64,000 nucleotides of DNA from Sphingopyxis jiangsuensis (lineage in GTDB: Bacteria; Pseudomonadota; Alphaproteobacteria; Sphingomonadales; Sphingomonadaceae), in contig NZ_JAERPO010000001.1 in the NCBI RefSeq assembly GCF_016734905.1, positions 558,001 to 622,000 of the forward strand, in the 5' to 3' direction. The notes beneath the pieces are model-generated. The model was not told the DNA's origin. It did no database searches and saw only the letters and a program-made list of their open reading frames with translations. A program made the translations under genes and the position numbers. Each line of letters starts with the position of its first letter. The first letter of the stretch is position 1. This document shows positions 53,454 to 61,904 of this stretch, piece after piece.

Positions 53454-54686
53454 CTAGGTGCCAGCCCGCTCCGCAAGCAAAACAATATCGGCACCTTTTC
53501 GTAGTTGGTCCAAATGGTCGCTCCACCACTGCGCCATTTCGGTGCGCTCCTGCCAATGCGCGCCGCGATGATAGGCAGCTCGCACCTTGTCGCTATCGCC
53601 GTGCGCCAACGCTCGCTCGATGGCGTCCGGGTGCCATTTACCGGACTCGTTGAGCAATGTTGAAGCCATCGCTCGGAAGCCGTGCGCGGTCATCTCGTCG
53701 CTGGAATATCCCAGCCGCCGCAATCCGGCATTGATGGTGTTTTCGCTCATGGGGCGCTGGCGCGTTCGGATTGACGGGAACACATAGCCGACCGGCCCCG
53801 TGATCGAATGGATTTCACGGAACAGCGCAACCGCTTGGCGCGAAAGCGGCACGCGATGATCTTTTCGCATTTTCGTTTTTGCGGCCGGAATGGTCCACAG
53901 CGCGCCTTCAAGGTCGATTTCTTCCCATTGGGCGTGTCGCAATTCCCCCGGCCGGACGAAAACGTGAGGGGCCAATTGCATCGCCAACTTGGTCAGGCCA
54001 TGGCCCTCATAGCCGTCTATCGCGCGTAGCAACTCGCCAACACGCTTGGCCTCGGTAATTGCGCCATAGTGGACAACACGCGGCGCTGTCAGCGCGCCGC
54101 GAAGGTCGCGCGTCGGGTCTGACCGAAGCCGCGCCGTCGCGATGGCATATCGGAATACCATGCTGGCAAGTTGCAAAGTCCGCCGCGCGCTTTCGAGATT
54201 GCCTCGCCGTTCGATCTTGCGGACGGCCTCCAGCACGTCCGCAGGCTCAATCTCATTTATCGGCATCCGACCGATAGACCCGCGTAGCTGGCTCAGGAGA
54301 TATTCGCTGCGGGTTGCCGTGGCTGGTGCCCACCCGCCTTCGCCATCCCGCTTCCGCTTGTCGCAATACTCCTTGGCAATGCTCGCAAAGCTATTTCCCG
54401 CCATCGCCCGCGCCTGTCGAATGCCGCGCTGCTTTTCGCGCGAAGGGTCTTTGCCCGCCGCGATCAGTTCGCGGGCATCGTCCCTGCGTCGCCGCGCCTC
54501 CCCCAAGCTAATTTCGGGATATGTCCCAAGCCCCAGCTTCTTTTCTCGCCCGTCTATCCGGTATTTCAATCGCCACAGCTTACCACCGCTCGGCTGAACC
54601 AAAAGGAACAGACCAAGCGAATCACCCAGCTTGAACGGCTTGGCTTTTGGCTTCGCATTGCGGATTGCCGCGTCAGTCAGGGCCAT
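53454..54686 (-). CDS. int: Tyrosine-type integrase (P4-like, DUF4102 N-terminus)
   Basis: 410 aa. N-terminal arm-binding DUF4102 domain (MALTDAAIRNAKPKAKPFKL, SLGLFLLVQPSGGKLWRLK and KLGLGTYPEISLGEARRRR), SAM-like core-binding domain, and catalytic domain with the first Arg in FVRPGELRHAQWEEIDL, then PLSRQAVALF, HGFRAMASTLLNE (His-x2-Arg) and HGDSDKVRAAYHRG with the nucleophile Tyr. It is the nearest gene to the tRNA attachment site and certainly the element recombinase. Confidence 0.95.
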   Translation of the reverse strand: MALTDAAIRNAKPKAKPFKLGDSLGLFLLVQPSGGKLWRLKYRIDGREKKLGLGTYPEISLGEARRRRDDARELIAAGKDPSREKQRGIRQARAMAGNSFASIAKEYCDKRKRDGEGGWAPATATRSEYLLSQLRGSIGRMPINEIEPADVLEAVRKIERRGNLESARRTLQLASMVFRYAIATARLRSDPTRDLRGALTAPRVVHYGAITEAKRVGELLRAIDGYEGHGLTKLAMQLAPHVFVRPGELRHAQWEEIDLEGALWTIPAAKTKMRKDHRVPLSRQAVALFREIHSITGPVGYVFPSIRTRQRPMSENTINAGLRRLGYSSDEMTAHGFRAMASTLLNESGKWHPDAIERALAHGDSDKVRAAYHRGAHWQERTEMAQWWSDHLDQLRKGADIVLLAERAGT

Positions 54687-54707
54687 AATCAGCGCCTTTC
54701 CCTATCG

Positions 54708-54771
54708 TGGCCCCCAAAGTGGGGCCATCCCCATACACCTCGTGGCCCCCGGCCCCCAAAGTGGCCCCCAA
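54708..54771. repeat. Right-end GGCCCCCAAA repeats (possible integrase arm sites)
   Basis: Units TGGCCCCCAAAG (54708-54719), GGCCCCCAAA (54751-54760) and TGGCCCCCAA (54762-54771), plus an inverted TGGGGCCA (54720-54727) and an additional TGGCCCCC at 54743. They match those at the left end (45126-45147) and lie between the integrase start and attR. Confidence 0.65.
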
Positions 54772-54883
54772 CAGGGGGCGGCTATGTCCGGTCGCAGGTG
54801 AACGCCACCGACCGCCTAGGCGCAGAAATACGCTAAAACACGCGCCATTTCCAGACGCAAACGAACAACGATGTATGAGAAAG

Positions 54884-54901
54884 TGGAGCGGGTAGCGGGA
54901 A
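54884..54901. other. attR core within tRNA-Gly
   Basis: TGGAGCGGGTAGCGGGAA, the 3' end of tRNA-Gly including encoded CCA, identical to 45051-45068. The element reconstitutes an intact tRNA on this side. Confidence 0.88.
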
Positions 54902-54957
54902 TCGAACCCGCCTAGCTAGCTTGGAAGGCTAGAGCATTACCACTATGCTATACCCGC
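54884..54957 (-). tRNA. tRNA-Gly (anticodon TCC)
   Basis: 74 bases. Minus-strand sequence begins GCGGGTATAGCATAGTGGTA. The acceptor stem GCGGGTA/TACCCGC, the anticodon stem CTAGC/GCTAG with loop CTTCCAA (anticodon TCC), the T arm GCGGG-TTCGATT-CCCGC and an encoded CCA are all present. Its 3' end is the integration site of the neighbouring element. Confidence 0.97.
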
Positions 54958-55019
54958 GTATCCAAGGCTGGCGGCGATTGCCAGTTTGACCGGCCGCCGT
55001 CAAGCACCTGCGCGCCCGG

Positions 55020-56186
55020 ATGTTGAGAACATTTTGGCAACATGCTAGATCGCGGCGCGTGGACGAACCCGACGACATCGATGAGAGCGATATTGCTACC
55101 GACGCGGTGCGCAAGATCATCCATGTCGACATGGACGCCTTTTACGCGTCGGTCGAACAGCGCGACAATCCGGCGTTGCGCGGGCGCCCCGTCGCGGTTG
55201 GCGGCTCGTCGCGGCGCGGGGTGGTGGCTGCCGCCTCCTATGAAGCGCGCAAGTTCGGCGTGCGGTCGGCGATGCCGAGCGTAACGGCCAAGCGCCAATG
55301 CCCCGAGCTGGTGTTCGTCCCCCCGCGCTTCGAGGTGTATCGCGAGATTTCGCACCAGATCCGCGCGATTTTCCGCGACTATGCCGACGAGGTCGAGCCG
55401 CTGTCGCTCGACGAGGCCTATCTCGATGTCAGCCGCGACAAGGCCGGGCTCGGTAGCGCGACCGCAACAGCGAAGCTGATCCGACGGCGCATCCGCGACG
55501 AAACCGGCCTCACCGCCTCCGCCGGCGTTTCGTACAACAAGTTCATTGCGAAGCTCGCGTCGGATCAGAACAAGCCCGACGGGCTGACGGTCATCCCGCC
55601 CGGCAAGGGCGCGACCTTCGTCCAGACGCTGTCGATCCGCCGCTTCCACGGTATCGGCCCGGTGACCGCGGCGAAGATGGAGGGGCTGGGCATCTATTCT
55701 GGCGCCGACCTCGCCGCGAAGGACATGGCGTGGCTCGCCGCGCATTTCGGCAACAGCGCCGAATGGCTCCATAATCTGGCGCGCGGAATCGACCATCGCC
55801 GCGTCAAATCGAACCGCCCGCTCAAATCGCTCGGCGGCGAGCGCACCTTTTTCAACGACCTCGTCACCGACGCCGAGATCCGCGAGGCGCTCGCGCATGT
55901 TTGCACGGTCGTGTGGGACCGCGCGGCGAAGAAGGGCGCACGCGGGCGCACGGTGACGCTCAAGCTGCGCTACGCCGATTTCCGCACGATCACGCGGGCG
56001 AAGTCGCTGGCGGCGCCGGTGGCCGACGGTGCCGCGCTGCTCGCCGCGGGCGAGGCAATCCTCGCACCGTTGCTGCCGACCGAACAGGGTATCCGCCTGC
56101 TCGGCTTGACGCTGAGCAAGTTCGACGGCGAGAGCGATACGGCCGCTGACGAGGCAGCGCCCGCCGACCTATTGAGCCTTATTTGA
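55020..56186 (+). CDS. dinB: DNA polymerase IV (Y-family)
   Basis: 388 aa. The palm carries HVDMDAFYASVEQRDNP with the metal Asp and LSLDEAYLDVSRD with the second carboxylates; the little finger domain includes GERTFFNDLVTDAEI. It performs translesion and error-prone synthesis. The ATG at 55020 is the first possible start. It lies 63 bases from the tRNA-Gly 5' end, outside the element. No SOS box was recognised. Confidence 0.94.
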   Translation: MLRTFWQHARSRRVDEPDDIDESDIATDAVRKIIHVDMDAFYASVEQRDNPALRGRPVAVGGSSRRGVVAAASYEARKFGVRSAMPSVTAKRQCPELVFVPPRFEVYREISHQIRAIFRDYADEVEPLSLDEAYLDVSRDKAGLGSATATAKLIRRRIRDETGLTASAGVSYNKFIAKLASDQNKPDGLTVIPPGKGATFVQTLSIRRFHGIGPVTAAKMEGLGIYSGADLAAKDMAWLAAHFGNSAEWLHNLARGIDHRRVKSNRPLKSLGGERTFFNDLVTDAEIREALAHVCTVVWDRAAKKGARGRTVTLKLRYADFRTITRAKSLAAPVADGAALLAAGEAILAPLLPTEQGIRLLGLTLSKFDGESDTAADEAAPADLLSLI

Positions 56187-56652
56187 CCGTCGCGAGCGCG
56201 GGCGCGAAACGCTTGAGCGCCGCCTTCATTTTCGGCGATAGCGACGCATAGCTGCAGCGGATGAGCATTTCGTCCATCACTTGCATTTCCTCGCGAAACG
56301 GCGCGCCGACGCGGTAGAGCGCGCGGTCGGGTCCCGTCGACTTGACCCGGAAATAGCCCGCGCCGTCGAACCCGCCGAACTGCATCTGCGTAAAGCCGCC
56401 CTCGACCGCGCGCGTCTGTGTGATCGGCTGCAATTCTGCCGCCGGCCCCATGTTGCCGTTGGGACCGTAATAATAGAGCGAGCCCCAGCGCTTTCCGTCG
56501 AAGACATAGCCATGGCGCACCGTCGCGCATTTCTGATTGTCGTTGGTCCAGAAACCCTTGGCAATCGGCAGGCTGATCGCCGATTGTGCCATCACGGGCG
56601 CCGCCACCGCGCCCAGCAGCATTGCCGCCCAAATCCCACGCCGTCCGTCCAT
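56179..56652 (-). CDS. Secreted protein of unknown function
   Basis: 157 aa with a signal peptide (GIWAAMLLGAVAAPVMAQSA). The mature part has GFWTNDNQKCATVRHGYVFD, YYYGPNGNMGPAAELQPI and a single downstream Cys (C131), possibly disulfide-bonded to the early Cys. No named family. Its 3' end overlaps dinB by eight bases; the stop codons are convergent. Confidence 0.75.
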   Translation of the reverse strand: MDGRRGIWAAMLLGAVAAPVMAQSAISLPIAKGFWTNDNQKCATVRHGYVFDGKRWGSLYYYGPNGNMGPAAELQPITQTRAVEGGFTQMQFGGFDGAGYFRVKSTGPDRALYRVGAPFREEMQVMDEMLIRCSYASLSPKMKAALKRFAPALATVK

Positions 56653-56722
56653 CGCGCTTCTCCCCGCACGTCCGACCCGAGGAAATGATTAGCTTGCGGC
56701 CAATACAGCGCAAGCGTTTCGT

Positions 56723-58318
56723 TCACGCCGCCGGAGCGAAAACGCGTTCCTTGGTCGCGGTGAAGCGGATCTGCGGGTGGCGCTGCGTCACATAGCCGAC
56801 TTCCCACGCATCCTTCGCCATGAACACCGGCGCGCCGTCTCGGTCGGTTGCCGACGCGCCGCGATGATCGGCCTGGAACGCCTTCAATGCGGCGGCATCG
56901 TCGCTCGCGATCCAGCGCGCCGTGTCCCACGGACTCGCTTCCAGCTTCGCCTCGACCTTATATTCGGCCTCGAGCCGGCTGATCAGCACTTCGAGCTGGA
57001 GCTGACCAACGACGCCAACGATCATGTTCGCGCCGATTTCGGGATAGAAGACCTGGATGATCCCCTCCTCTGCCATGTCGTCGAGTGCCTTGCGAAGCTG
57101 CTTGGTCTTGGTGGGGTCGACCAGCGCGACGCGGCGCAGGATTTCGGGCGCGAAGTTCGGCAGGCCGGTGATGGTGATGTCGGTGCGTTCGGACAAGGTG
57201 TCGCCGACGCGCAAGGTGCCGTGGTTCGGAATGCCGATGATGTCGCCGGGGAAAGCCTCCTCGGCCATTTCGCGGTCTTGCGCGAGGAAGAGCATCGGGC
57301 GGCTTATCGCGATCGCCTTGCCGGTCCCCCCTTGGGTGAGACGCATTCCGCGCTCGAACTTCCCCGAGCAGAGCCGCATGAAGGCGATGCGGTCGCGGTG
57401 CGCGGGGTTCATGTTCGCCTGCACCTTGAACACAAAGCCGGTGACGGCTTCATCGCTGGGCTCGACCGGCGCGGGCTCGGCGGGCTGCGGCTGCGGTCCC
57501 GGCGCATGGCGCGCGAGCGCGGCGAGCAGGTCGATGACGCCGAACTCCTTGAGCGCCGATCCGAAATAGACCGGCGTCAGGTCGCCATTGCGATACGCCG
57601 CGGCGTCGAACGGCGCATAGCAGGCGGAGGCAAGCTCGGTCTCTTCGCGAAGGTGCGCGAGCGCGTCGGCGCTGAGCCTTGCGGCGAGCGCCGGATCGTC
57701 GAGCCCCGCCACGCCAGTCCTGTCGCCCTCATACATGCGCGACGCATCGCCGCCGGGCTGCATGATTGCGGGATCGACGAGATCGTAAATCCCCTCGAAT
57801 TGCCCGCCCATGCCCGCGGGCCAGTTCATCGGGCAGACGTCGAGCGCGAGCCGGTCGGCAACCTCGTCGAGCAGTTCGAACGGCGGCAGGCCTTCGCGGT
57901 CGACCTTGTTGACGAAGGTGATGATCGGCACCGAACGCAGGCGGCAGACCTCGAACAGCTTCAATGTCTGCGGCTCGATGCCCTTGGCGGCGTCGATCAC
58001 CATCACCGCGCTGTCGACCGCGGTCAGCGTGCGATAGGTATCCTCGCTGAAATCCTCGTGCCCCGGCGTGTCGAGCAGGTTGAAGACGAGCCCCGCATGT
58101 TCGAAGGTCATCACCGACGAGGTGACGGAAATGCCGCGCTGCTGTTCGATCTTCATCCAGTCGGAGCGCGCGCGCCGCGCCTGACCGCGCGCCTTCACCT
58201 CGCCCGCCATATGGATCGCCCCGCCCGCGACGAGCAATTTCTCGGTCAGGGTCGTCTTGCCCGCGTCGGGGTGCGAGATGATGGCGAAGGTGCGGCGTTC
58301 GGGATGCGTCTGGGACAT
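56723..58318 (-). CDS. prfC: Peptide chain release factor 3
   Basis: 531 aa translational GTPase that recycles RF1/RF2 after termination. GTP-binding motifs: SHPDAGKTTLTEKLL (G1), the switch T of RGISVTSSVM, DTPGHEDFSEDTYRTL (G3) and NKVDREGLP (G4), then domain II and the RF3-specific C-terminus (FKVQANMNPAHRDRIAFMR). The size is normal. It is monocistronic. Confidence 0.97.
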   Translation of the reverse strand: MSQTHPERRTFAIISHPDAGKTTLTEKLLVAGGAIHMAGEVKARGQARRARSDWMKIEQQRGISVTSSVMTFEHAGLVFNLLDTPGHEDFSEDTYRTLTAVDSAVMVIDAAKGIEPQTLKLFEVCRLRSVPIITFVNKVDREGLPPFELLDEVADRLALDVCPMNWPAGMGGQFEGIYDLVDPAIMQPGGDASRMYEGDRTGVAGLDDPALAARLSADALAHLREETELASACYAPFDAAAYRNGDLTPVYFGSALKEFGVIDLLAALARHAPGPQPQPAEPAPVEPSDEAVTGFVFKVQANMNPAHRDRIAFMRLCSGKFERGMRLTQGGTGKAIAISRPMLFLAQDREMAEEAFPGDIIGIPNHGTLRVGDTLSERTDITITGLPNFAPEILRRVALVDPTKTKQLRKALDDMAEEGIIQVFYPEIGANMIVGVVGQLQLEVLISRLEAEYKVEAKLEASPWDTARWIASDDAAALKAFQADHRGASATDRDGAPVFMAKDAWEVGYVTQRHPQIRFTATKERVFAPAA

Positions 58319-58395
58319 GGCGCGGGCGGTTAGCAGGCGGCGACGGATGTGGAAAGAGGCTGGCGTCCGGCGTGCGGGGCGCGCATGGTCAGCCG

Positions 58396-59034
58396 ATGCG
58401 AATGCTGCCCCTCGTCGTCGCCCTGATCGCTGCTCCGGCCGCTGCGCAGCAACCGCCCTTCGTCGGTGAATATTATCTTGCCGAAGGGCCCGATGTCGCG
58501 GGCGGACTGCTCATCCGTGCCGACGGACGCTTTCAATATTTCCTTGCAGCGGGCGCGCTCGACGAACGCGCCGAAGGACGCTGGGAGCTGCACGGCGACC
58601 GGATCTGCCTGACCACCGAACCCAAGCCGGTGCCGCCCGCGATGACCAAGGGGCCGCCACTTGCAGTCGACGGCGTGGTTCCGACGCTGCTCGTCACCTG
58701 GCCGAACGGCAATGGCATCCCCGGGGTCGATTTCGTGATCGGCTTCGACAACGGCGATCCGATCGAGGGCTATACGCAATATGACGGCTGGACGATGCCC
58801 GAAGACGATCCGCGCGTTCCGCGATGGGTTGGGCTTACCGAACCCATCTACAACATTACCGCGCCGCGCTTTGACCTGTCCGAAGGCGATGACGGAAAGC
58901 TGCGCGTCATAATCGTGCCGAACGATATCCGCGTCGTCGGTTTCAGCGATGCGTGCCTCGAAGCGACGGAGCGCGGCGTGACGCTTCATCGCGCAGAAGG
59001 CACGATGCGGTTCGTCCGGCGGCGCGAGGATTAG
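58396..59034 (+). CDS. Secreted protein of unknown function
   Basis: 212 aa from ATG 58396 (the frame is open from 58372). A signal peptide (LPLVVALIAAPAAAQQ) precedes a mature part with PFVGEYYLAEGPDVAGGLLI, FQYFLAAGALDERAEGRWEL and GVDFVIGFDNGDPIEGYTQY, suggesting a beta-rich fold. No named family. A dispersed repeat follows. Confidence 0.8.
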   Translation: MRMLPLVVALIAAPAAAQQPPFVGEYYLAEGPDVAGGLLIRADGRFQYFLAAGALDERAEGRWELHGDRICLTTEPKPVPPAMTKGPPLAVDGVVPTLLVTWPNGNGIPGVDFVIGFDNGDPIEGYTQYDGWTMPEDDPRVPRWVGLTEPIYNITAPRFDLSEGDDGKLRVIIVPNDIRVVGFSDACLEATERGVTLHRAEGTMRFVRRRED

Positions 59035-59070
59035 GGTAGAGACCGGCCTGTGCTGTCGTCGGCATCCTTC

Positions 59071-59433
59071 CAAAGTTCAGGAATGTTCGGCCCAATGCGC
59101 GCCGTTTTTTCGTGCCCGGCGGACATGCCGCGTCCGGTTGCTGCCCGTCCCGGCAACGCGGGGCGGCGATCCTTTATCCGCACATTGAAAGAGCCGGGAC
59201 GAAGACGGGCATAGCCACTCAATGTAGGACAGCGGACTTTTTGCGCTGAGGATGTCCGCTTCGGGGTGGAATTTGCCGCAAATTCCTCCCTGTGGCGAAG
59301 CCATGGGGAGGGGGACCGCTCGCGAAGCGAGGGGTGGAGCGGCCGCGACGTTGCGCCATTAGCCCCTCCGTCAGCCCTTCGGGCTGCCACCTCCCCATGC
59401 CTGCGGCACAGGGAGGATCTGATGGCCGCAACC
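59071..59433. repeat. Dispersed intergenic repeat, copy B
   Basis: Matches 38621-38990 along its length; 61 bases are identical (59341-59401 and 38896-38956). Its terminal 145 bases are an imperfect inverted repeat with CTCCCTGTGGCGAAGCCATG on one side and CATGCCTGCGGCACAGGGAG on the other. Confidence 0.88.
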
Positions 59434-59577
59434 GGTCGTTTCCCACCATCCGATCAGGGTCGGCAACGAACAACCACCGAGTGTGGACGGCAATGCTTGG
59501 CCCCGCCGTAGATGTTCGTTTCGAAGTCGCTTTATACCCCCTTCCCCCTTGCGCATCGGTCCCAAATGCGGCAAAAG

Positions 59578-59593
59578 TTTACGTGAACGTAAA
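59578..59593. promoter_or_regulatory. ACGT-N2-ACGT palindrome (LiuR-like operator)
   Basis: TTTACGTGAACGTAAA is a palindrome except for its centre, 30 bases before the ATG. Shares the ACGT-N2-ACGT core with 39142-39157. Confidence 0.6.
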
Positions 59594-59623
59594 GGTAAAG
59601 CGCCTGCGAGAGGATTCTTCCCC

Positions 59624-60427
59624 ATGACTGACGTCCCCAGCTTCGATACGATCAAGCTCAGCATCGCCGACAATGTCGCGACGATCACGCTCAACCGGCC
59701 CGACCGGCTCAATTCGATGCCGCCCGCGATGGCCGACGACATCCGCGCGGCGCTCGACCATCTACCGGGGCTCGGCGCGCGCGCGTTGCTGATTACCGGC
59801 GAAGGACGCGGATTCTGTTCGGGCGCAGACCTCGGCGGCGACCGCAGCGCGTCGGCGGTCGGCGGCGGCGCGAACAGCCGCAAGGCATTGCGCAACCATT
59901 ACAATCCGATGCTGCTCGCGCTCGCCAATCTCGACATTCCGGTCGTCACCGCAGTGAACGGCCCGGCGGCAGGCGTGGGGTGCAGCTTTGCGCTGTCGGG
60001 CGATTTCACCCTCGCGGGCAAATCGGCCTATTTCCTTCAGGCATTCGTCAACATCGGGCTGGTGCCCGACGGGGGTTCGTCGTGGCTCTTACCGCGCCTG
60101 ATCGGCGTACCGCGCGCGCTGCAGATGATGATGCTCGGCGAAAAAATCGGCGCCGAGCAGGCGGCCGACTGGGGCCTTGTTTACAAGGTGGTCGAAGATA
60201 ATGCGCTGATGGACGAAGCGACCGCGCTCGCGCAGCGCCTCGCCGCGGGACCAACGGTCGCGCTCGGCACGATGCGCAAGATTTTGCGCGCGGGCCTCTC
60301 GCAAGGCTTTGCGGAAACGCTCGACGCCGAGGCAATGGGGCAGTTCGTCGCGGGCAACAGCGCCGACGCGGTCGAAGGCGTGATGGCGTTCGTCGAGAAG
60401 CGCGAGGCCGCGTTCAAAGGGGCCTGA
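59624..60427 (+). CDS. Enoyl-CoA hydratase/isomerase family protein
   Basis: 267 aa from ATG 59624. Crotonase fold: VATITLNRPDRLNSMPPAMA, the oxyanion segment LLITGEGRGFCSGADLGGDR and PVVTAVNGPAAGVGCSFALS, with PDGGSSWLLPRLIGVPRAL near residue 145. Closely resembles PaaG/phenylacetate-type hydratase-isomerases or 2-(1,2-epoxy)acyl enzymes, but the substrate is not certain. Preceded by a LiuR-like operator. Confidence 0.88.
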   Translation: MTDVPSFDTIKLSIADNVATITLNRPDRLNSMPPAMADDIRAALDHLPGLGARALLITGEGRGFCSGADLGGDRSASAVGGGANSRKALRNHYNPMLLALANLDIPVVTAVNGPAAGVGCSFALSGDFTLAGKSAYFLQAFVNIGLVPDGGSSWLLPRLIGVPRALQMMMLGEKIGAEQAADWGLVYKVVEDNALMDEATALAQRLAAGPTVALGTMRKILRAGLSQGFAETLDAEAMGQFVAGNSADAVEGVMAFVEKREAAFKGA

Positions 60428-60440
60428 CGCCCCCGTCTTC

Positions 60441-60500
60441 CGTCATCCCGGCGAAGGCCGGGATCTCGCCGGTGAGACCCCGGCCTTCGCCAGGGTGACG
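60441..60500. repeat. REP-like inverted repeat
   Basis: Arms 60441-60467 and 60474-60500 (27 bases each) are complementary with three mismatches; the arm includes CCCGGCGAAGGCCGGGATCT. It separates the hydratase gene from the convergent HD gene and may terminate both. Confidence 0.75.
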
Positions 60501-60516
60501 AACAGATGGCGAGGGC

Positions 60517-61116
60517 CTACTCCGCCGCCTCGGCCATCACCTTCTTGTAAATGCTCGTCTTGGGCGCCGAGCAGAGGCGCTTCACCATCGGCTCGAAGAA
60601 TTCGAGGGGCAGCGAGTCATAATCGGGGTCGAACGCCGGCGCGTCATATTTTTCGCAGAATTCGGCGCAGGCGTCATAATAGGGATGGTCCTTGAACTGG
60701 TCGCGCATGTCGCGGTCGAGGCCCAGATAGTGGAAGAAATAATGGCCCTGGAAGATGCCGTGATGCTGGACGATCCACAGATTTTCCTCTGACAGAAAGG
60801 GCTTGAGGATCGCAGCCGCGACGTCGGGGTGATTGAACGCCCCCAGCGTATCGCCGATGTCGTGGAGAAGCGCCATCACGACATATTCCTCGTCACGCCC
60901 ATCGCGGTGCGCGCGCGTCGCGGTCTGCAGGCAATGTTCGAGCCGGTCGACCGGGAATCCGCCATAATCGCCGCCGAGCAGCTTCAAATGTTCGATGATC
61001 CGCGCGCCATTATTCGGCGCAAACGCCTTTTGCTCGCGCGCGATGATGTTCCAGTCTTCCTGCGTGCCGTCGATCATCGATCGGAACGTGGCGTGCTCGT
61101 GCGTCATATCGGTCAT
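60517..61116 (-). CDS. HD-domain phosphohydrolase-like protein
   Basis: 199 aa. Metal-binding residues are visible: HCLQTATRAHRDG (His), VVMALLHDIGDTLGAFNH with the HD pair (about residues 87-88) and a later His in VQHHGIFQGHYFFHY. HD enzymes hydrolyse phosphoesters or nucleotides, or belong to the oxygenase branch (MIOX-like); which applies is not clear. Convergent with the enoyl-CoA hydratase. Confidence 0.82.
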   Translation of the reverse strand: MTDMTHEHATFRSMIDGTQEDWNIIAREQKAFAPNNGARIIEHLKLLGGDYGGFPVDRLEHCLQTATRAHRDGRDEEYVVMALLHDIGDTLGAFNHPDVAAAILKPFLSEENLWIVQHHGIFQGHYFFHYLGLDRDMRDQFKDHPYYDACAEFCEKYDAPAFDPDYDSLPLEFFEPMVKRLCSAPKTSIYKKVMAEAAE

Positions 61117-61181
61117 GGCCGGCTCTCCCTATATGGCGCCAGTCTATGCCTTTGGTTGCCTTTTGCAACCTGCCCCGACGC

Positions 61182-61904
61182 CTATTCGACCGCGTAGGTC
61201 ACGCCATATTTCAGCGCCTCGTCGAGCGTCAGGCACCGCCGCGTCGATTTGTCCTCGGCATTGGCGACCGCCTGTTGGCGGTACATCACCTCGGTCAGCA
61301 GTTTGCGCGATATGCCCATGCGGATCAGGAAATCATTGTCCTCGCTCGCGAGCAATGCCGAATCCTGTTCGATGTCGCCGATCAGTTCGCGCGTCGCGTC
61401 GGTGCCCATCGCGACGCTCATGTCGATCGTCGAGCGGTCGCCGGTGCGGGTGAACATATGCACCATGAAATGGCCGCCGGGGTCGATCATGCGCGGCTGA
61501 CCGCCCATGAAGACGAAATTGCACGCGCTGAAACAGGCCCAGCCGCTCGGGATGCGCGTCGCGAGACCGAAATTCGAGCGGATGACCCGTCCCGCCGCAT
61601 TACCGGCGCGCGCATCGCCACCCGGCGAGCGCAGCCAGATTTCGCTGACATCGGGATTAGCCTTGAGCGCTGCCGCCAGCCGGTCGGGCAACCCCGGATC
61701 GACGCGACCTTCCGCCAGCATGACCTTGGCCCCGCCGCGCTCGACGACCGACAACTGCATCACGCTGTTCGCCGACCAATTGGGATTGAGCGGACAGGTC
61801 GGATTGTCGGGGTCCATGCGCTCGGTCGCCCCAAGCGCAAGGAGCGCGGCGGCGGCGATCGTCAGCCGCGCGATTTTATGCGGCAATTTATGCGGCAAGG
61901 ACAT
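61182..61904 (-). CDS. Periplasmic ClpP-like (crotonase-fold) protein
   Basis: 240 aa with a signal sequence (ARLTIAAAALLALGA). Residues resembling the ClpP site: EIWLRSPGGDARAGNAAGRV, then WACFSACNFVFMGGQPRMID with the putative nucleophile Ser, and FMVHMFTRTGDRS with a His. Similar proteins with an exported ClpP-like domain occur in alphaproteobacteria; protease activity has not been shown for them. It overlaps the neighbouring secreted-protein gene by 17 bases. Confidence 0.8.
   Translation of the reverse strand: MSLPHKLPHKIARLTIAAAALLALGATERMDPDNPTCPLNPNWSANSVMQLSVVERGGAKVMLAEGRVDPGLPDRLAAALKANPDVSEIWLRSPGGDARAGNAAGRVIRSNFGLATRIPSGWACFSACNFVFMGGQPRMIDPGGHFMVHMFTRTGDRSTIDMSVAMGTDATRELIGDIEQDSALLASEDNDFLIRMGISRKLLTEVMYRQQAVANAEDKSTRRCLTLDEALKYGVTYAVE

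Larger units (their letters stand above)
45051..54901. mobile_element. 9.8-kb integrative element in tRNA-Gly(TCC)
   Basis: Bounded by an 18-base exact repeat TGGAGCGGGTAGCGGGAA (45051-45068; 54884-54901). The right copy is the 3' end, including CCA, of the intact tRNA-Gly. The tyrosine integrase lies beside it, followed on the same strand by a Type ISP restriction-modification gene, GIY-YIG gene, an unknown gene, an AlpA-like HTH gene and three small mobile-element genes. All genes are on the minus strand. No conjugation or phage structural genes are seen, so it is a small satellite-like or mobilisable island carrying a defence cargo. Confidence 0.92.
59035..59623. other. 589-base intergenic region with a dispersed repeat
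   Basis: Contains copy B of the 360-base repeat (59071-59433), then about 140 bases of ordinary sequence, then the ACGT-N2-ACGT palindrome before the enoyl-CoA hydratase gene. No credible gene. Confidence 0.8.

Noticed and set aside
54958-55019. LexA/SOS box in front of dinB
   Set aside because: No GTTC or GAAC spaced pair of the alphaproteobacterial type could be recognised in the 62-base leader.
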